Shown here piece after piece: positions 40,700-50,482 of a DNA stretch of 64,000 nucleotides. Both the position numbers and the translations under genes were made by a program. The stretch spans positions 62,001 to 126,000 of the forward strand of contig NZ_NSFT01000008.1 of the NCBI RefSeq assembly GCF_002294725.1, in the 5' to 3' direction. Positions within the stretch are counted from its first letter, which is position 1. Each line of letters starts with the position of its first letter. Source of the stretch: Mesorhizobium sp. WSM4313. GTDB lineage: Bacteria > Pseudomonadota > Alphaproteobacteria > Rhizobiales > Rhizobiaceae. Under the pieces are notes generated by a model, which had not been told where the DNA came from, made no database searches, and was given only the letters and a program-made list of their open reading frames with translations.

Positions 40700-41629
40700 T
40701 TACTTTCGCCACGGCGGCTCAGGCGCGAAGCACTTGCCGATCCAGTCGGCGAAGGCGCGGGTCTTGGCGGCCTGACCCTTGGCCGAGGGCATGACGACAT
40801 AGACCGCGCCCTCGTCGGCAAGTGTCCAGTCCTCCAGGATCGGCACCAGCCGGCCGTCGGCGAGCTCGCGCCCCACCAGCCAGTCGGTGCTCATCATCAG
40901 GCCGACGCCCTGCACGGCGGCCTCGACCAGCACCTCGGCGTCGTCGCTGACCAACCGCCCCGAAACCTCGATGCGCACGCGCCGGCCCTCGCGGTCGGTC
41001 ATCTCCCAGGCCGGAAAGGTCTGGAAGCCGGAGAAGCCCAGGCAGCTGTGCTCCAGCAGTGCCTGCGGCGTTTCCGGCCTGCCCCTTCTGGCGAGATAGG
41101 AGGGCGCGGCGCAAAGCAGCCGGCGCCGCGTCGCCACCTTGCGCGCCACCAGGCGCGAGTCCTCCAGGCTGCCCAGCCGTACGGCGACGTCGAAATTCTC
41201 GGCGACGAGATCGGCGAAGCGGTTGGAGAACTCTGCCTCGATGTGGACCTCGGGGAACTCCGCCAGGAATTGCGGCAAGAGCGGCCCGATCCACATGCGC
41301 CCGAAGGTCCCGGGCAGCGCCAGCTTGAGCAGGCCGCGCGGCCCGCCGGCGGCATGCGCCGATGCAGCCGCCTCGGCCTCGTCGACCGAGGCAAGGATGG
41401 CGCGCACGCGCAACAGGAATTCCGCGCCCGCTTCGGTAAGCGACACGCTCCGCGTGGTGCGGTGGAGCAGCCGCACCCCCAGCCGCTCTTCCAGCGATTG
41501 GAGACGGCGCGACAGGATGGTCGCGTCGCGCCCGACTCTCGCTGCCGCCCTGGTGAAGGAGCACGCCTCGGCGACGGCCGCGAAGGCCGCCATTTCGGCA
41601 AGGGCGGAGGGCTCAACTGATTGCTGCAT
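40700..41629 (-). CDS. LysR-family regulator
   Basis: 309 residues from ATG 41629 (a TTG three codons upstream is possible). N-terminal winged helix: EMAAFAAVAEACSFTRAAARVGRDATILSRRLQSLEERLGVRLLHRTTRSVSLTEAG. Effector domain typical of the CrgA/AaeR branch. Divergent from the oxidoreductase gene at 41727 across 97 bp, so it is probably its regulator. Confidence 0.88.
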   Translation of the reverse strand: MQQSVEPSALAEMAAFAAVAEACSFTRAAARVGRDATILSRRLQSLEERLGVRLLHRTTRSVSLTEAGAEFLLRVRAILASVDEAEAAASAHAAGGPRGLLKLALPGTFGRMWIGPLLPQFLAEFPEVHIEAEFSNRFADLVAENFDVAVRLGSLEDSRLVARKVATRRRLLCAAPSYLARRGRPETPQALLEHSCLGFSGFQTFPAWEMTDREGRRVRIEVSGRLVSDDAEVLVEAAVQGVGLMMSTDWLVGRELADGRLVPILEDWTLADEGAVYVVMPSAKGQAAKTRAFADWIGKCFAPEPPWRK

Positions 41630-41726
41630 GATCTGCAATACTCAAATGCAAAGTCCGACGATTATCGAGTAATAGCGCAGCAGATAGGTTCGCTCAATCG
41701 TCCATCGAGCACGCACGGAGTGAACC

Positions 41727-42737
41727 ATGAAAGCCATCGAACTCAGCCAACCCAGGCTCGACGCCTTCCGCGCCGCCAGCATCGCCACGCCCGAACCGCA
41801 ACGCGGCGAGGTGCTGATCCGCCAGCGTGCGGCGAGCCTGAACTTCGTCGATGTCGCCGTTGCGAGCGGCAATTATCCCGGCCCGGTGTTTCCGCTCGTT
41901 CCCGTTGCCGACGGTGCCGGCGAGATTGTCGCGCTGGGCGAGGGCGTGACGACATTCAAAACTGGCGACCGCGTTGTTGCCCACGCCAAGCCGCGCTGGA
42001 TCGGCGGCCGGCCGCGTCCCCACGAGATGACGCAGATGCGCGGCATCTCGTTGCCCGGGTCGCTGGCCGAATATGTCGCGCTGCCAGCCAACTCGGTCGT
42101 GCCGGTTCCGGCGCATCTTTCCTTCGAGTCGGCCTCGACCTTGCCGATCGCCGGCACCACCGCGTGGAACGCCATCCGCGCCGCCGATGTCGGGCCGGGC
42201 TCGGTCGTCGTGCTGCTCGGCACGGGCGGCGTCTCGATCTTCACCCTGCAGCTTGCCAAGGCGGCCGGGGCCACCGTCATCATCACGTCGTCCTCGGACG
42301 AGAAGCTCGAGCGAGCCAAGGCGCTCGGCGCCGATCACCTGATCAACTACCGCGCGACACCGGATTGGGATGGCAAGGTGCTGGAACTGACCGATGGCCT
42401 CGGCGCCGACCTCGTCGTCGAGACCGGCGGCACCGCCACCTTCGCGCGCGCCGTCAACGCCACTGCGCCCGGTGGCACGCTGTTCACCATCGGCTTCGTC
42501 ACCGGCGCCGAGGCCACGGTCAATCTGCTGCCGATCATCATCAAGGCGCTGAAGGTGGTGGGCAACAACACCGGATCGGTCTCGGACCTGCGCGACGCCG
42601 CCTGTGCCATCGGCGCCGCCCGGATCGAGCCGGTCGTCGACAAGGTGTTTTCACAAAACGAGGCGACCGAAGCCTACACCTACATGGCCGCCGGCGGCCT
42701 GCATTTCGGCAAGCTGGTGTTCGGCTTGGATTGGTAG
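41727..42737 (+). CDS. Zinc-type alcohol dehydrogenase-like NAD(P)-dependent oxidoreductase
   Basis: 336 residues, MDR superfamily. GroES-like N-terminal half with GDRVVAHAKPR, then a Rossmann half with GTGGVSIFTLQLAKAAGATVIITSSSDEKLERAKALGADHLINY. The zinc-ligand Cys residues of classical ADH are missing, which places it with quinone oxidoreductase/ZADH-like enzymes. Substrate unknown. Controlled presumably by the divergent LysR. Confidence 0.88.
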   Translation: MKAIELSQPRLDAFRAASIATPEPQRGEVLIRQRAASLNFVDVAVASGNYPGPVFPLVPVADGAGEIVALGEGVTTFKTGDRVVAHAKPRWIGGRPRPHEMTQMRGISLPGSLAEYVALPANSVVPVPAHLSFESASTLPIAGTTAWNAIRAADVGPGSVVVLLGTGGVSIFTLQLAKAAGATVIITSSSDEKLERAKALGADHLINYRATPDWDGKVLELTDGLGADLVVETGGTATFARAVNATAPGGTLFTIGFVTGAEATVNLLPIIIKALKVVGNNTGSVSDLRDAACAIGAARIEPVVDKVFSQNEATEAYTYMAAGGLHFGKLVFGLDW

Positions 42738-42821
42738 GAAGAGCCGACGCTGGAGTGGGCGAAGCGATGAATCTCTCGGTCTCCCTGAAGCCGACTTCCC
42801 TGACAGGAAGATGTGGGAGCT

Positions 42822-42866
42822 TCAATCCGCCTCGCCGCCCGAGCCCTTGCCGTATTCGGCCGGCGG
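42822..42866 (-). pseudogene. C-terminal remnant of a paralogue of the 39382 gene
   Basis: The minus strand reads PAEYGKGSGGEAD and TGA, against LAECGKGSGGGAD at the end of the 39382-39867 protein. About 45 bp are left; nothing recognisable precedes it. Confidence 0.5.
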
Positions 42867-42924
42867 GGGCGCTCCGTCGACCGAGCGTTCTCATGCTACT
42901 CCCTATCCTTCTCACCTCTCGCCA

Positions 42925-45900
42925 TCAGAACTGGACGTCGAGGTAGGCCTTGGCGCCGTTGTCGGCGTTATGGGAGCCGAACTGACCGGTGTAGGACAGG
43001 CCGAGCGTGGCATTGGCCGAGATCGGCAGGTCGAAACCGGCCTCGATCACCACGCTGTCCCTGGCGACAGGCACGCCGGCGATGGTAAAGGCATCGCCGC
43101 CGGCGAAAGCGAAAGTCGAAGTCGGCGTGACATCGCCGAAGGCATGGCGCCAGCCGAGCGTGCCGCGCGCGGTCGCCTCGATGTTGCCAAGCGTCAGGCC
43201 GGTCGAGGTGCGTAGCCCGAGCGTGGTGAAGGTCGCGTTGGTGGTTGAACTTGCGCTGGTCAGGGCTGCACCGCCACCTTTCTCGGTGAAGCCGTCGGTG
43301 TGCACGCTGACATAGGCGAGATTGGCGAAGGGCTCGAACTTGAAGCGCCCGGCATCGGCCTTGTAAGCGAGTTCGCCGAACACCTGTGCCATGCCGGCGT
43401 CGTAGTCGGCCGACAGTTGATCGGCGAAGCCATTGAAGGCAACCGCGCGCTTTGTCGAGATGCTGTTCCAACTGTAGGCGACGCCGGTGCGGAACGCGAT
43501 GGCGCCCCAGTTGGTGCCCCCGTAGAGCCCGAGATGGTAATTGTCGCCGGCGCCGCTGGAACGGCGAGCGTCGGCGTCGAAAGTTGAATGGCTGTAGCCG
43601 CCTATGGCGCCGATGCGCCAGTCCCCGACCAGGCTATCGGTACCGACCAGGAGGCCGCCGGTCGAACGATCGAAGGCGGCGGCATTGCCGTCGCTGTCGG
43701 CATGTCCCCATGAGCCGAAAGCTTGGCCCCAGACGGCGAAGCGATCGGTGTCGGCCGCGACCATTTCCGGTCCGCCCTCGCCATAGGCCATGACCGGCAA
43801 TGCGGCTGCGTCGGCATCGCCGAACGCGGCGCTGATCCGCCTGGTGGCGGCGTCGCGGATGAAGTGGTTGTCTTCCAGCAACATCCCCTTGGCCGAGGCA
43901 TGGATCTCTCCCGAGAGCTGGTCGAAGGCCGCTTGGGCAGTTGCCTCTGTCGGCAGCACGGCGATTGCGTCGTAGAGCGGATTGCCAGCCCCCAGGCTTT
44001 CGGCGCCACCGCCGGTGGCGATCTGGTTCGGCGTCAGGCCAACCTGAGCGAAGGTCTTTTGGACCACATCGAGATAGACGTGATTGGCGTCATAGCTGTC
44101 GACGAGGCCGAGGAAAGCCGTGCCGATATCGCCGGTGAGCGAGTAGTTTCCGGCGACGCCACCGTCGGCTTGCAACACCGTGTAATGCGTGCCCGCTACG
44201 TAAGGCGCGACATCCGTTTTGACCACGTCGAGCACCGATCCGGCGGCGATCGTCGCTGCGCCGGTCGCCTGGATCAAATCGGATTGACCGGCCGAGGTCA
44301 GTTCGGCCTGATAGATTGAGCCGGCCGCCTGGTCGACATCGCCCGCGACATTGAGCGTGCCGATCGAATTGCCCGGCGCGATGGTGCCGCCCGATTGCGC
44401 CGCGATGCCACCCACCGTGCCGTTGCCGCCCAGCACACCGCCCGAGATCGTCACCAGCGAGTTGGCCAGCGAACCGTTCACGGCCAGCCGTCCGCCGGTG
44501 ACGAAGGTCGCCCCCGTGAAGCCGCTGGAATCGGCGATCAGGTTGGTGTTGCCGGCGATCTGGTTGATCGTGCCGACGCCGGCGATTGCCGAGCCGAAGG
44601 TGTAGCTGGGGTCGGTGTGGTTGAAGTTGATCGCGCCCGTGCCCGGGCCGAACTGGATAGTCGTCGCATTGAGCGTACCCGTGGCGGCCGCTGGCGATCC
44701 GCTCGCCGCACCGATGTTCAGCGAGCCGACGGAGCCCGCCAAGACGGCGATGTTGACTGCGCCGCTGGCCGACACCGCGCCGCCATTCGCGATCGTCAGC
44801 GTGGCAGTGCCGCCAACGCCGACTTCGAGATCGCCGCTGCTGGTCCAGGTTGAGCCCGCGCCGCTGACGTCAGCCGTGCCGGTGGACCCGGCAGAAAGGC
44901 CGAGATAGCCATCGGTGTTGCTGACGTTGCCGCCGTTCGAGACGTTCAATGAGCCGGTGCCCCGATGACCGACAAAAAGGAGGCTGCTGCTGGTCCAGCT
45001 TGAGCCAGCGCCGCTGACCATTGCCGTACCTATAGATCCGGTATCAAAGGCCAGATAGCCAGCGTTGCTGATGACCGTGCCGCCGTTCGAAATCGTCAAC
45101 GTGCCCTTGCTGAGGCCTCCGACGTAGAGGTTCCCGCTGTTCGTCCATTTTGATCCCGCGCCGTCGACGAACACCGCGCCAGTCGAGCCCGCCGAGTTGC
45201 CGACATAGCCCGAGGCGCTGCTGACCGCGCCGCCATTGCTTATCGCCAAAGTGCCGGCGCCGAAATCGCCAATACCCAGGTTGGAGCTGTTGGTCCAGGT
45301 CGAGCCGGCGCCGTCGACGAACACCATGCCGATGGAGCCCGCCTTCGCGCCGACAGCGGCCCAAGTGTTGCTGACAACGGCACCGTGAGAGATCGCCAGG
45401 GTGCCGTTACCGAAATCGCCCACCATCAGGTTGGAGCTGTTTGTCCAGGTCGAGCCGGCGCCATCGACGAACGCGATGCCTGTCGAGCCTGCCTGCGCGG
45501 CGATATTGCCCCCACCATTGCTGACCGCGCCACCATTTCCAATCGTCAGCACACCGGTGCCGCTATCGCCGACATAGAAGTTCGAACTGCTGGTCCAGGT
45601 CGAGCCGGCACCGGTGATCACCGCTGTGCCGACAGAGCCCGTCTGCGCGCCGATCATACCGATGGTGTTGCTGACCGCGCCGCCATTCGAGACCGTCAGC
45701 GCACCCTGGCCCTGGAAGCCGATGAAGAGGTCCGAAGTGTTGGTCCAGGCCGAGCCGGCACCGTCGACCGTCACCAGGCCTTTGGAGCCTGCGGCATAGC
45801 CGGCATAGCCCACCGAACTGGTGACGGCGCCGCCATTGGTGATCTCCAGCGCGCCGAAGCCCGCGTTTCCAACCGCAAGGGCCGCATTCGCCCAGGTCGA

Positions 45901-46737
45901 ACCAGCACCGTCGACAGTTGCTGTGCCAGTGGAGCCCGCCAGGTTGCCTAGAATGCCGCTCAGATTGCTGACCTTGCCGCCGCTCGAGATGTTCAGCGCG
46001 CCGGTGCCCTGATCGCCGACGTACAGGTGGGAAGAGTTTGTCCAGGTCGAACCCGCGCCGTCGACCGTCACCATGCCGTTGGAGCCTGCATGCGTAGCGA
46101 TGCTGCCCGTCGCATCGTTGACCGCGCCGCCATTGGTGATGTCCAGTGTGCCGACGCCACGTTCGGCGATATAGAGATCGCCGCTGTTGGTCCAGGTCGA
46201 GCCGGTCCCGTCCACCGTGACCGTGCCAGTGCCCTGACCGAAACCGACATGGCCCACGGTGTCGCTCACGGCGCCACCGTTTGAGATCGTAAGGGTGCCG
46301 GTGCTGTCGGTGCCCAAGGCAAGGAAAAGGTCGGAACTGTTGCTCCAGAGCGAGCCCGCTCCAACGACGCTTACCTTGCCGTTGGCTTTCGAAGCGTAGC
46401 CGAGATAGCCGGCGGTATCGGCAAGCGTGCCGCCGTTCATAATCGTCAGCGAGCCTGTGTAACTCGCAATGGTGCCAACAAACTGATTTTGCGCGGCTGC
46501 GTTCGCCGCATTGACCACGGCCGGGTGCGGAAACGCCGCGTCGAGGGTGACGTCGTCGCTCGATGTCGGGACAGCGGTGGGATTCCAGTTTCCGGCGGTG
46601 AACCAATCCGTGGAGGCCGCGCCGGTCCAGATCTCGGCTGCCGTGGCGCTTGGCTGGCCAAGGCCGATCAGCGCCGTCGACGTCAACGCCAGATATTTCA
46701 ACGCCTTCTTCCGGCCTTCAAATCCATTCTTCGGCAT
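42925..46737 (-). CDS. Autotransporter with T5SS/PEP-CTERM-associated repeats
   Basis: 1270 residues. Extended signal region (GRKKALKYLALTSTALIGLG, cleavage near ATAAE). The passenger starts with IWTGAASTDWFTAGNWNP and continues as at least 11 copies of a roughly 47-50-residue repeat: VDGAGSTWTNSSxLYVGxxGxGxLxIxNGGxVSN, residues 97-650, a right-handed beta-helix. The last about 285 residues are the autotransporter beta-barrel ending in aromatic LDVQF, as required for BAM recognition. Secreted to the surface through its own barrel; likely adhesin or surface layer. Downstream of an AraC gene in the same orientation. Confidence 0.9.
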   Translation of the reverse strand: MPKNGFEGRKKALKYLALTSTALIGLGQPSATAAEIWTGAASTDWFTAGNWNPTAVPTSSDDVTLDAAFPHPAVVNAANAAAQNQFVGTIASYTGSLTIMNGGTLADTAGYLGYASKANGKVSVVGAGSLWSNSSDLFLALGTDSTGTLTISNGGAVSDTVGHVGFGQGTGTVTVDGTGSTWTNSGDLYIAERGVGTLDITNGGAVNDATGSIATHAGSNGMVTVDGAGSTWTNSSHLYVGDQGTGALNISSGGKVSNLSGILGNLAGSTGTATVDGAGSTWANAALAVGNAGFGALEITNGGAVTSSVGYAGYAAGSKGLVTVDGAGSAWTNTSDLFIGFQGQGALTVSNGGAVSNTIGMIGAQTGSVGTAVITGAGSTWTSSSNFYVGDSGTGVLTIGNGGAVSNGGGNIAAQAGSTGIAFVDGAGSTWTNSSNLMVGDFGNGTLAISHGAVVSNTWAAVGAKAGSIGMVFVDGAGSTWTNSSNLGIGDFGAGTLAISNGGAVSSASGYVGNSAGSTGAVFVDGAGSKWTNSGNLYVGGLSKGTLTISNGGTVISNAGYLAFDTGSIGTAMVSGAGSSWTSSSLLFVGHRGTGSLNVSNGGNVSNTDGYLGLSAGSTGTADVSGAGSTWTSSGDLEVGVGGTATLTIANGGAVSASGAVNIAVLAGSVGSLNIGAASGSPAAATGTLNATTIQFGPGTGAINFNHTDPSYTFGSAIAGVGTINQIAGNTNLIADSSGFTGATFVTGGRLAVNGSLANSLVTISGGVLGGNGTVGGIAAQSGGTIAPGNSIGTLNVAGDVDQAAGSIYQAELTSAGQSDLIQATGAATIAAGSVLDVVKTDVAPYVAGTHYTVLQADGGVAGNYSLTGDIGTAFLGLVDSYDANHVYLDVVQKTFAQVGLTPNQIATGGGAESLGAGNPLYDAIAVLPTEATAQAAFDQLSGEIHASAKGMLLEDNHFIRDAATRRISAAFGDADAAALPVMAYGEGGPEMVAADTDRFAVWGQAFGSWGHADSDGNAAAFDRSTGGLLVGTDSLVGDWRIGAIGGYSHSTFDADARRSSGAGDNYHLGLYGGTNWGAIAFRTGVAYSWNSISTKRAVAFNGFADQLSADYDAGMAQVFGELAYKADAGRFKFEPFANLAYVSVHTDGFTEKGGGAALTSASSTTNATFTTLGLRTSTGLTLGNIEATARGTLGWRHAFGDVTPTSTFAFAGGDAFTIAGVPVARDSVVIEAGFDLPISANATLGLSYTGQFGSHNADNGAKAYLDVQF
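44780..46450 (-). repeat. About 150-bp coding repeats of the autotransporter passenger
   Basis: Units of 141-150 bp, each with the GTCGACGGTGCCGGCTCGAC-type block for VDGAGSTW. Eleven such blocks can be counted. Identity between neighbouring copies is high enough for recombination to change the number. Confidence 0.85.
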
Positions 46738-46987
46738 TTAATCCCCTGACAGACAAGTCATTTCACCCTGAAGGTGACATGTCATCGGAGCCCGGCATTG
46801 TCTTGGGCAGCGCCGCACTGGAATTGGACTGGAAAGAGATGCCGGTTCTTTTCTGCGCGCTGTGATGGTTTGGCACCACCGACAATTTCCCAGCCAAGCG
46901 GCGTCGCTTGGCGGCTAAAACAAACAGATAGAGCGGATGGGAAAATCGGAAATCGCATCGCCTGACCGAGTCCGGGAGACGCCGGTT

Positions 46988-48019
46988 CTATCTGGCGCTT
47001 TTTGGCGTGTAGCCGAAGCGACGGCGGAAGCAGCGATTGAAGTAGGACACGTCGCTGAAACCGCTCATCATCGCAATTTCGCTGACCCGCATACCGTCAT
47101 TGTGTCTTTGGGCGAGCATCTTATGTGCGCTTTGCAAGCGCAGCTCGAGCACACGCTCGGAGAAGCTGATACCCGTCTCCTGGAGGATGTCGTGAATATA
47201 GCGCGTCGAAAGACGGAGTTCCTTTGCGACGCCCTGCGCGGAGATGCCAGGATGGGCGAAATTGTCTGCGATGTTGGCCAGGACCGCCCGCAGCCTGGCC
47301 GCTCGCAGGCCGCGCAGGCCGGCCAACTCGGCAGCCTCACCTTTCGCGCCCGTCACCAGACCGATCAGATCGACGATCACGTCCGTTGCGTGCATGATGA
47401 GATCGGCCGAGACGAGGGGCGGGCCGGTCTCGAGAAGTTGGCAATAACGCTTGAGAAGATCGAGAGCCTCGTTTTCGGCGCCGATCTTCAACGCCAGCCT
47501 GTCATCGATCTGTGGGAAGGCCTGTACGAGGACGGCGCGTGGGACCACCACGTTCGACCACACATTCCGGTCGGCACCGACCATTTTCAGTGCTTCCGAT
47601 GCCGTGACCAGGACCGCTTCTCCCTTGCCGACGCCGTACTCGCGGCCGACCTGCGCCCCGGTCAAAACGGTGTCGGCCTTGTTGATCAGCAGGAGATATC
47701 CGTCATTGCCGTCGTCGGCAATGTTGCTTGCTTTCCTCGTTGCATGCCTGATCGTTCCGGACATCTGGCCGAGAACCAGTGATCCGACGGCCGTGGCTTC
47801 TATCGCCGCTTCGAAAGGCAGGTCTGCGGATATGCCGTATTCAACCGACCATATCTCCGCGACATGGATATCCTGCCAGAGGGAAAACCGATCGCGTTCA
47901 TTGAGATGCGAGGGCAACTGAGCCGATGAAAACACCGTCTTTCGCGACAATCGAACACCTCGAAAAGCTACAGCTTCAAAAATTGTCGAACGCGATGCTT
48001 TCCAATCCGGGAATAACAA
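46988..48019 (-). CDS. AraC-family regulator
   Basis: Up to 343 residues from TTG 48019; TTG 47950 and GTG 47935 are equally possible starts. The ligand-binding-like N-terminal half (RFSLWQDIHVAEIWSVEYG...) is the AraC_binding_2 type; the C-terminal HTH pair is clear (ISAQGVAKELRLSTRYIHDIL and MRVSEIAMMSGFSDVSYFNRCFRRRFGYTP). Placed 250 bp upstream of the autotransporter gene in the same direction and divergent from a LuxR gene: a plausible local regulator. Confidence 0.82.
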   Translation of the reverse strand: MLFPDWKASRSTIFEAVAFRGVRLSRKTVFSSAQLPSHLNERDRFSLWQDIHVAEIWSVEYGISADLPFEAAIEATAVGSLVLGQMSGTIRHATRKASNIADDGNDGYLLLINKADTVLTGAQVGREYGVGKGEAVLVTASEALKMVGADRNVWSNVVVPRAVLVQAFPQIDDRLALKIGAENEALDLLKRYCQLLETGPPLVSADLIMHATDVIVDLIGLVTGAKGEAAELAGLRGLRAARLRAVLANIADNFAHPGISAQGVAKELRLSTRYIHDILQETGISFSERVLELRLQSAHKMLAQRHNDGMRVSEIAMMSGFSDVSYFNRCFRRRFGYTPKSAR

Positions 48020-48206
48020 GCGACATTGATCGCTCGGCGTTCGACCGATCGCATTAGACCCTTAATCGAGTTCAACCAGGCGTGGCGTCACCCCAAAGTA
48101 TGACGTCGCGAAATCCTTCAAGACGGATCGGCGTTTTTGCGCCGGGCGGCTGTCAATTTGTTGCTGTATTCATCGTTTTTCGCTCATCCCTCATGCGGGG
48201 CAGGGC

Positions 48207-49379
48207 ATGTCAGGGGGCGTGGTGGAGAGGCTGGGCAGCGAAGTACTTTATTCGATTATCGGTGAAATTTATGATTGCGTCTTGAATCCGGAAGGCTGGA
48301 CCGGAGTGATGACCCGGATCACCGAAGCTGTCGACGCTGCCTATACCACTGTCGCGCTGGCCAGCACTGCTGACAATCAGGGCCGTTTCGCGGCTCAATC
48401 AGCTTGGGATCCGGTGCAAATGCGCGCGCTCCAGGAGGATTATGACTTTGACGAAATTCCCGGATTGAAGGCCGCGGTCGTCGGCGACATCGACACGCCT
48501 GTTGCGACGCTGTCGCATATGAGCGAGGCCGAGCTCCAGCAAACGCCGTTCTTCCAGAATTGGGCCGGACCGCAGGGATTGCGCGAGGCTTGCATCACTA
48601 AATTCGTTCACACGCCGGACCGGATTGGTCTCATGGGCTGCACCACGCGTGCCAACAGGGGTATCATAACCGTTGAAGAGCAGCGGTTCCTGGCATTGCT
48701 CTCGCCGCATCTGCGTCGCGCTTCCCTGATTGGAGATCTGCTCGATCAGACCCGCATTACCGCCAATTTCTATCGCGAAGCGCTCGACCATCTCGCCGTG
48801 CCTATCGTTTTTGCCGGCGCCGACGGAGCAATCCTCCATGCGAATGGGGCTGCCGACCGGATGTTTTCCGGGCAGGGTCCCATTCTTTCCAGGAAGGGCC
48901 TGCTCCAACCGCAGAATCCGGTGGTCGCCCGCGCTTTGGCGGAAGCATTAGCCAGCGCTGCCGGCGCAGATGCTTCGCTTGGCTCTCGCGGCATAGGGCT
49001 GCCCGTTTCAGCGCCGGGTCAACCGCCCGCCGTAGCCTACGTGTTGCCGCTGACCGAAGGAACTGCGCGCGCGGCTTTCCGGCCCGCCTGCGCTGCCGTC
49101 TTCGTATCGACCACGACGTCCTCTTCTCCGCTGCCGGAGGCCGTTCTCACGACGCTGTTCGACCTTACTCCCGCGGAGGCCCGGGTCCTCCTGCGGATCG
49201 GCAGCGGATTGCCCGCGTCCAGGAGCGCCTCGTCGCTCGGCATCAGTGAAAACACGTTGAAGACCCATCTCAACCGGATATTCGCCAAGACCGGCACGAG
49301 GCGCCAAGCCGATCTCGTCAAACTGATTTCGGACATAGGCATGCCTTTCGTGACTGATCAGGCTGCCGCTCGCCGCTGA
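48207..49379 (+). CDS. LuxR-family regulator
   Basis: 390 residues from ATG 48207. No receiver domain. A long N-terminal sensory-like region (to about 310) with a PAS-like part LAVPIVFAGADGAILHANGAADRMF, and a C-terminal LuxR HTH: FDLTPAEARVLLRIGSGL, ISENTLKTHLNRIFAKTGTRRQADLVKL. The domain order resembles the orphan LuxR type found near surface-protein genes. Divergent from AraC. Confidence 0.85.
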   Translation: MSGGVVERLGSEVLYSIIGEIYDCVLNPEGWTGVMTRITEAVDAAYTTVALASTADNQGRFAAQSAWDPVQMRALQEDYDFDEIPGLKAAVVGDIDTPVATLSHMSEAELQQTPFFQNWAGPQGLREACITKFVHTPDRIGLMGCTTRANRGIITVEEQRFLALLSPHLRRASLIGDLLDQTRITANFYREALDHLAVPIVFAGADGAILHANGAADRMFSGQGPILSRKGLLQPQNPVVARALAEALASAAGADASLGSRGIGLPVSAPGQPPAVAYVLPLTEGTARAAFRPACAAVFVSTTTSSSPLPEAVLTTLFDLTPAEARVLLRIGSGLPASRSASSLGISENTLKTHLNRIFAKTGTRRQADLVKLISDIGMPFVTDQAAARR

Positions 49380-49630
49380 GCTGGCCGCGCCGAATTCCTC
49401 GTCGGCGCCGGGCGGTGCCAGGTAGACTCACACCCAATCGCTGCGTCCAGACCGGCAATCGACTGAGGCTGTATGGCCACACCGACCGGGAAAGCGTTGC
49501 GGCGCTCTCCAGGACAATTCAGGTGCGGTCCAGCCCAAGACGCCGCTGGCGAACAATGCAAAACCTCGACGACACCCGGATCGCCGCCGAGCATTTCGCG
49601 GCTGGGGAAGCAACATTGGGGTAGCAAACA

Positions 49631-50320
49631 GTGAAAACGGTTCTTCTCGCCACAGCCTTCATTCTGGCGCCTGTCGGCATCGCGTCGGCGGCGGACATCA
49701 ATGAAACCTTGCCCGTTGCCGCCGACTATGACTGGTCCGGCCTCTATGCTGGCGCTCACTTCGGCTACGTCGCCGGAAAGTCCAATCTCTTCATCGCCGA
49801 CGCTGGCCCTGGGGGTGCCGACGTTAACGCGCCCCTCGACCCGGACGGGTTCATTGGCGGCATCCATATCGGCTTCGATCAGGAAATGGCGAACCGCTTC
49901 GTGCTCGGCGCCGAGGCGGACATTGCTTACAGCAATGTGGATGGGGTGGGGACCTTCACCGGTGCCGGTGCGTTGCTCAAGACCGAACTCAAGTGGTCGG
50001 GTTCGGCGCGGCTGCGGGCCGGCTACGCTTTCGATCGGACCTTGCCTTACATCACCGCGGGCGTGGCCGCGGCCAAGTATGAAATGACTGTGATCGCCAC
50101 CAGCGGTTCAATACCGATCCACGATGAAACCCATCTTGGCTGGACGGTTGGAGCCGGCGTCGAGCACGCTTTCACCGACAGGTGGATCGCGCGCGTCGAA
50201 TATCGCTACTCCGACTTCGGCAAAAAGGATGTTTCGGTGCCGCTGTTCGGTCCTGGCACGGTTGCGAACATCGATCTCAAGACGCACGATCTGCGGGTCG
50301 GCCTCAGCTACAAGTTCTGA
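49631..50320 (+). CDS. Outer-membrane beta-barrel protein (Omp25/Omp31-like)
   Basis: 229 residues from GTG 49631. Signal peptide MKTVLLATAFILAPVGIASAAD, then YDWSGLYAGAHFGYVAGK and further amphipathic strands; the last residue of LRVGLSYKF is Phe, as needed for outer-membrane insertion. This is the eight-strand OMP_b-brl class (RopB/Omp25-like) that stabilises the rhizobial envelope. Followed by a good terminator. Confidence 0.88.
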   Translation: MKTVLLATAFILAPVGIASAADINETLPVAADYDWSGLYAGAHFGYVAGKSNLFIADAGPGGADVNAPLDPDGFIGGIHIGFDQEMANRFVLGAEADIAYSNVDGVGTFTGAGALLKTELKWSGSARLRAGYAFDRTLPYITAGVAAAKYEMTVIATSGSIPIHDETHLGWTVGAGVEHAFTDRWIARVEYRYSDFGKKDVSVPLFGPGTVANIDLKTHDLRVGLSYKF

Positions 50321-50330
50321 TCTGGCAGGC

Positions 50331-50367
50331 CGAGCAAAACCCCGGCCTCGCGCCGAGGTTTTGCTCG
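50331..50367 (+). terminator. Intrinsic terminator
   Basis: CGAGCAAAAC ... GTTTTGCTCG: a perfect ten-base stem 10 bp after the Omp stop. It can work for either strand because A and T tracts lie within the stem. Confidence 0.8.
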
Positions 50368-50482
50368 TGCCGTAAAGGCATTCACGTCCGCCGGCGCGGG
50401 CCGAGACGATGACGACGCGCGCTCGGCCCGTCGGCGCGACACCTGCCGCCGGCTAGGGCGGAGGCCGTCGCTGGCGTCGACC

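Noticed and set aside
44780..46450. Regular repeat array that could suggest CRISPR
   Set aside because: Units are about 150 bp, in frame with a passenger domain, without distinct short spacers. It is a coding repeat.
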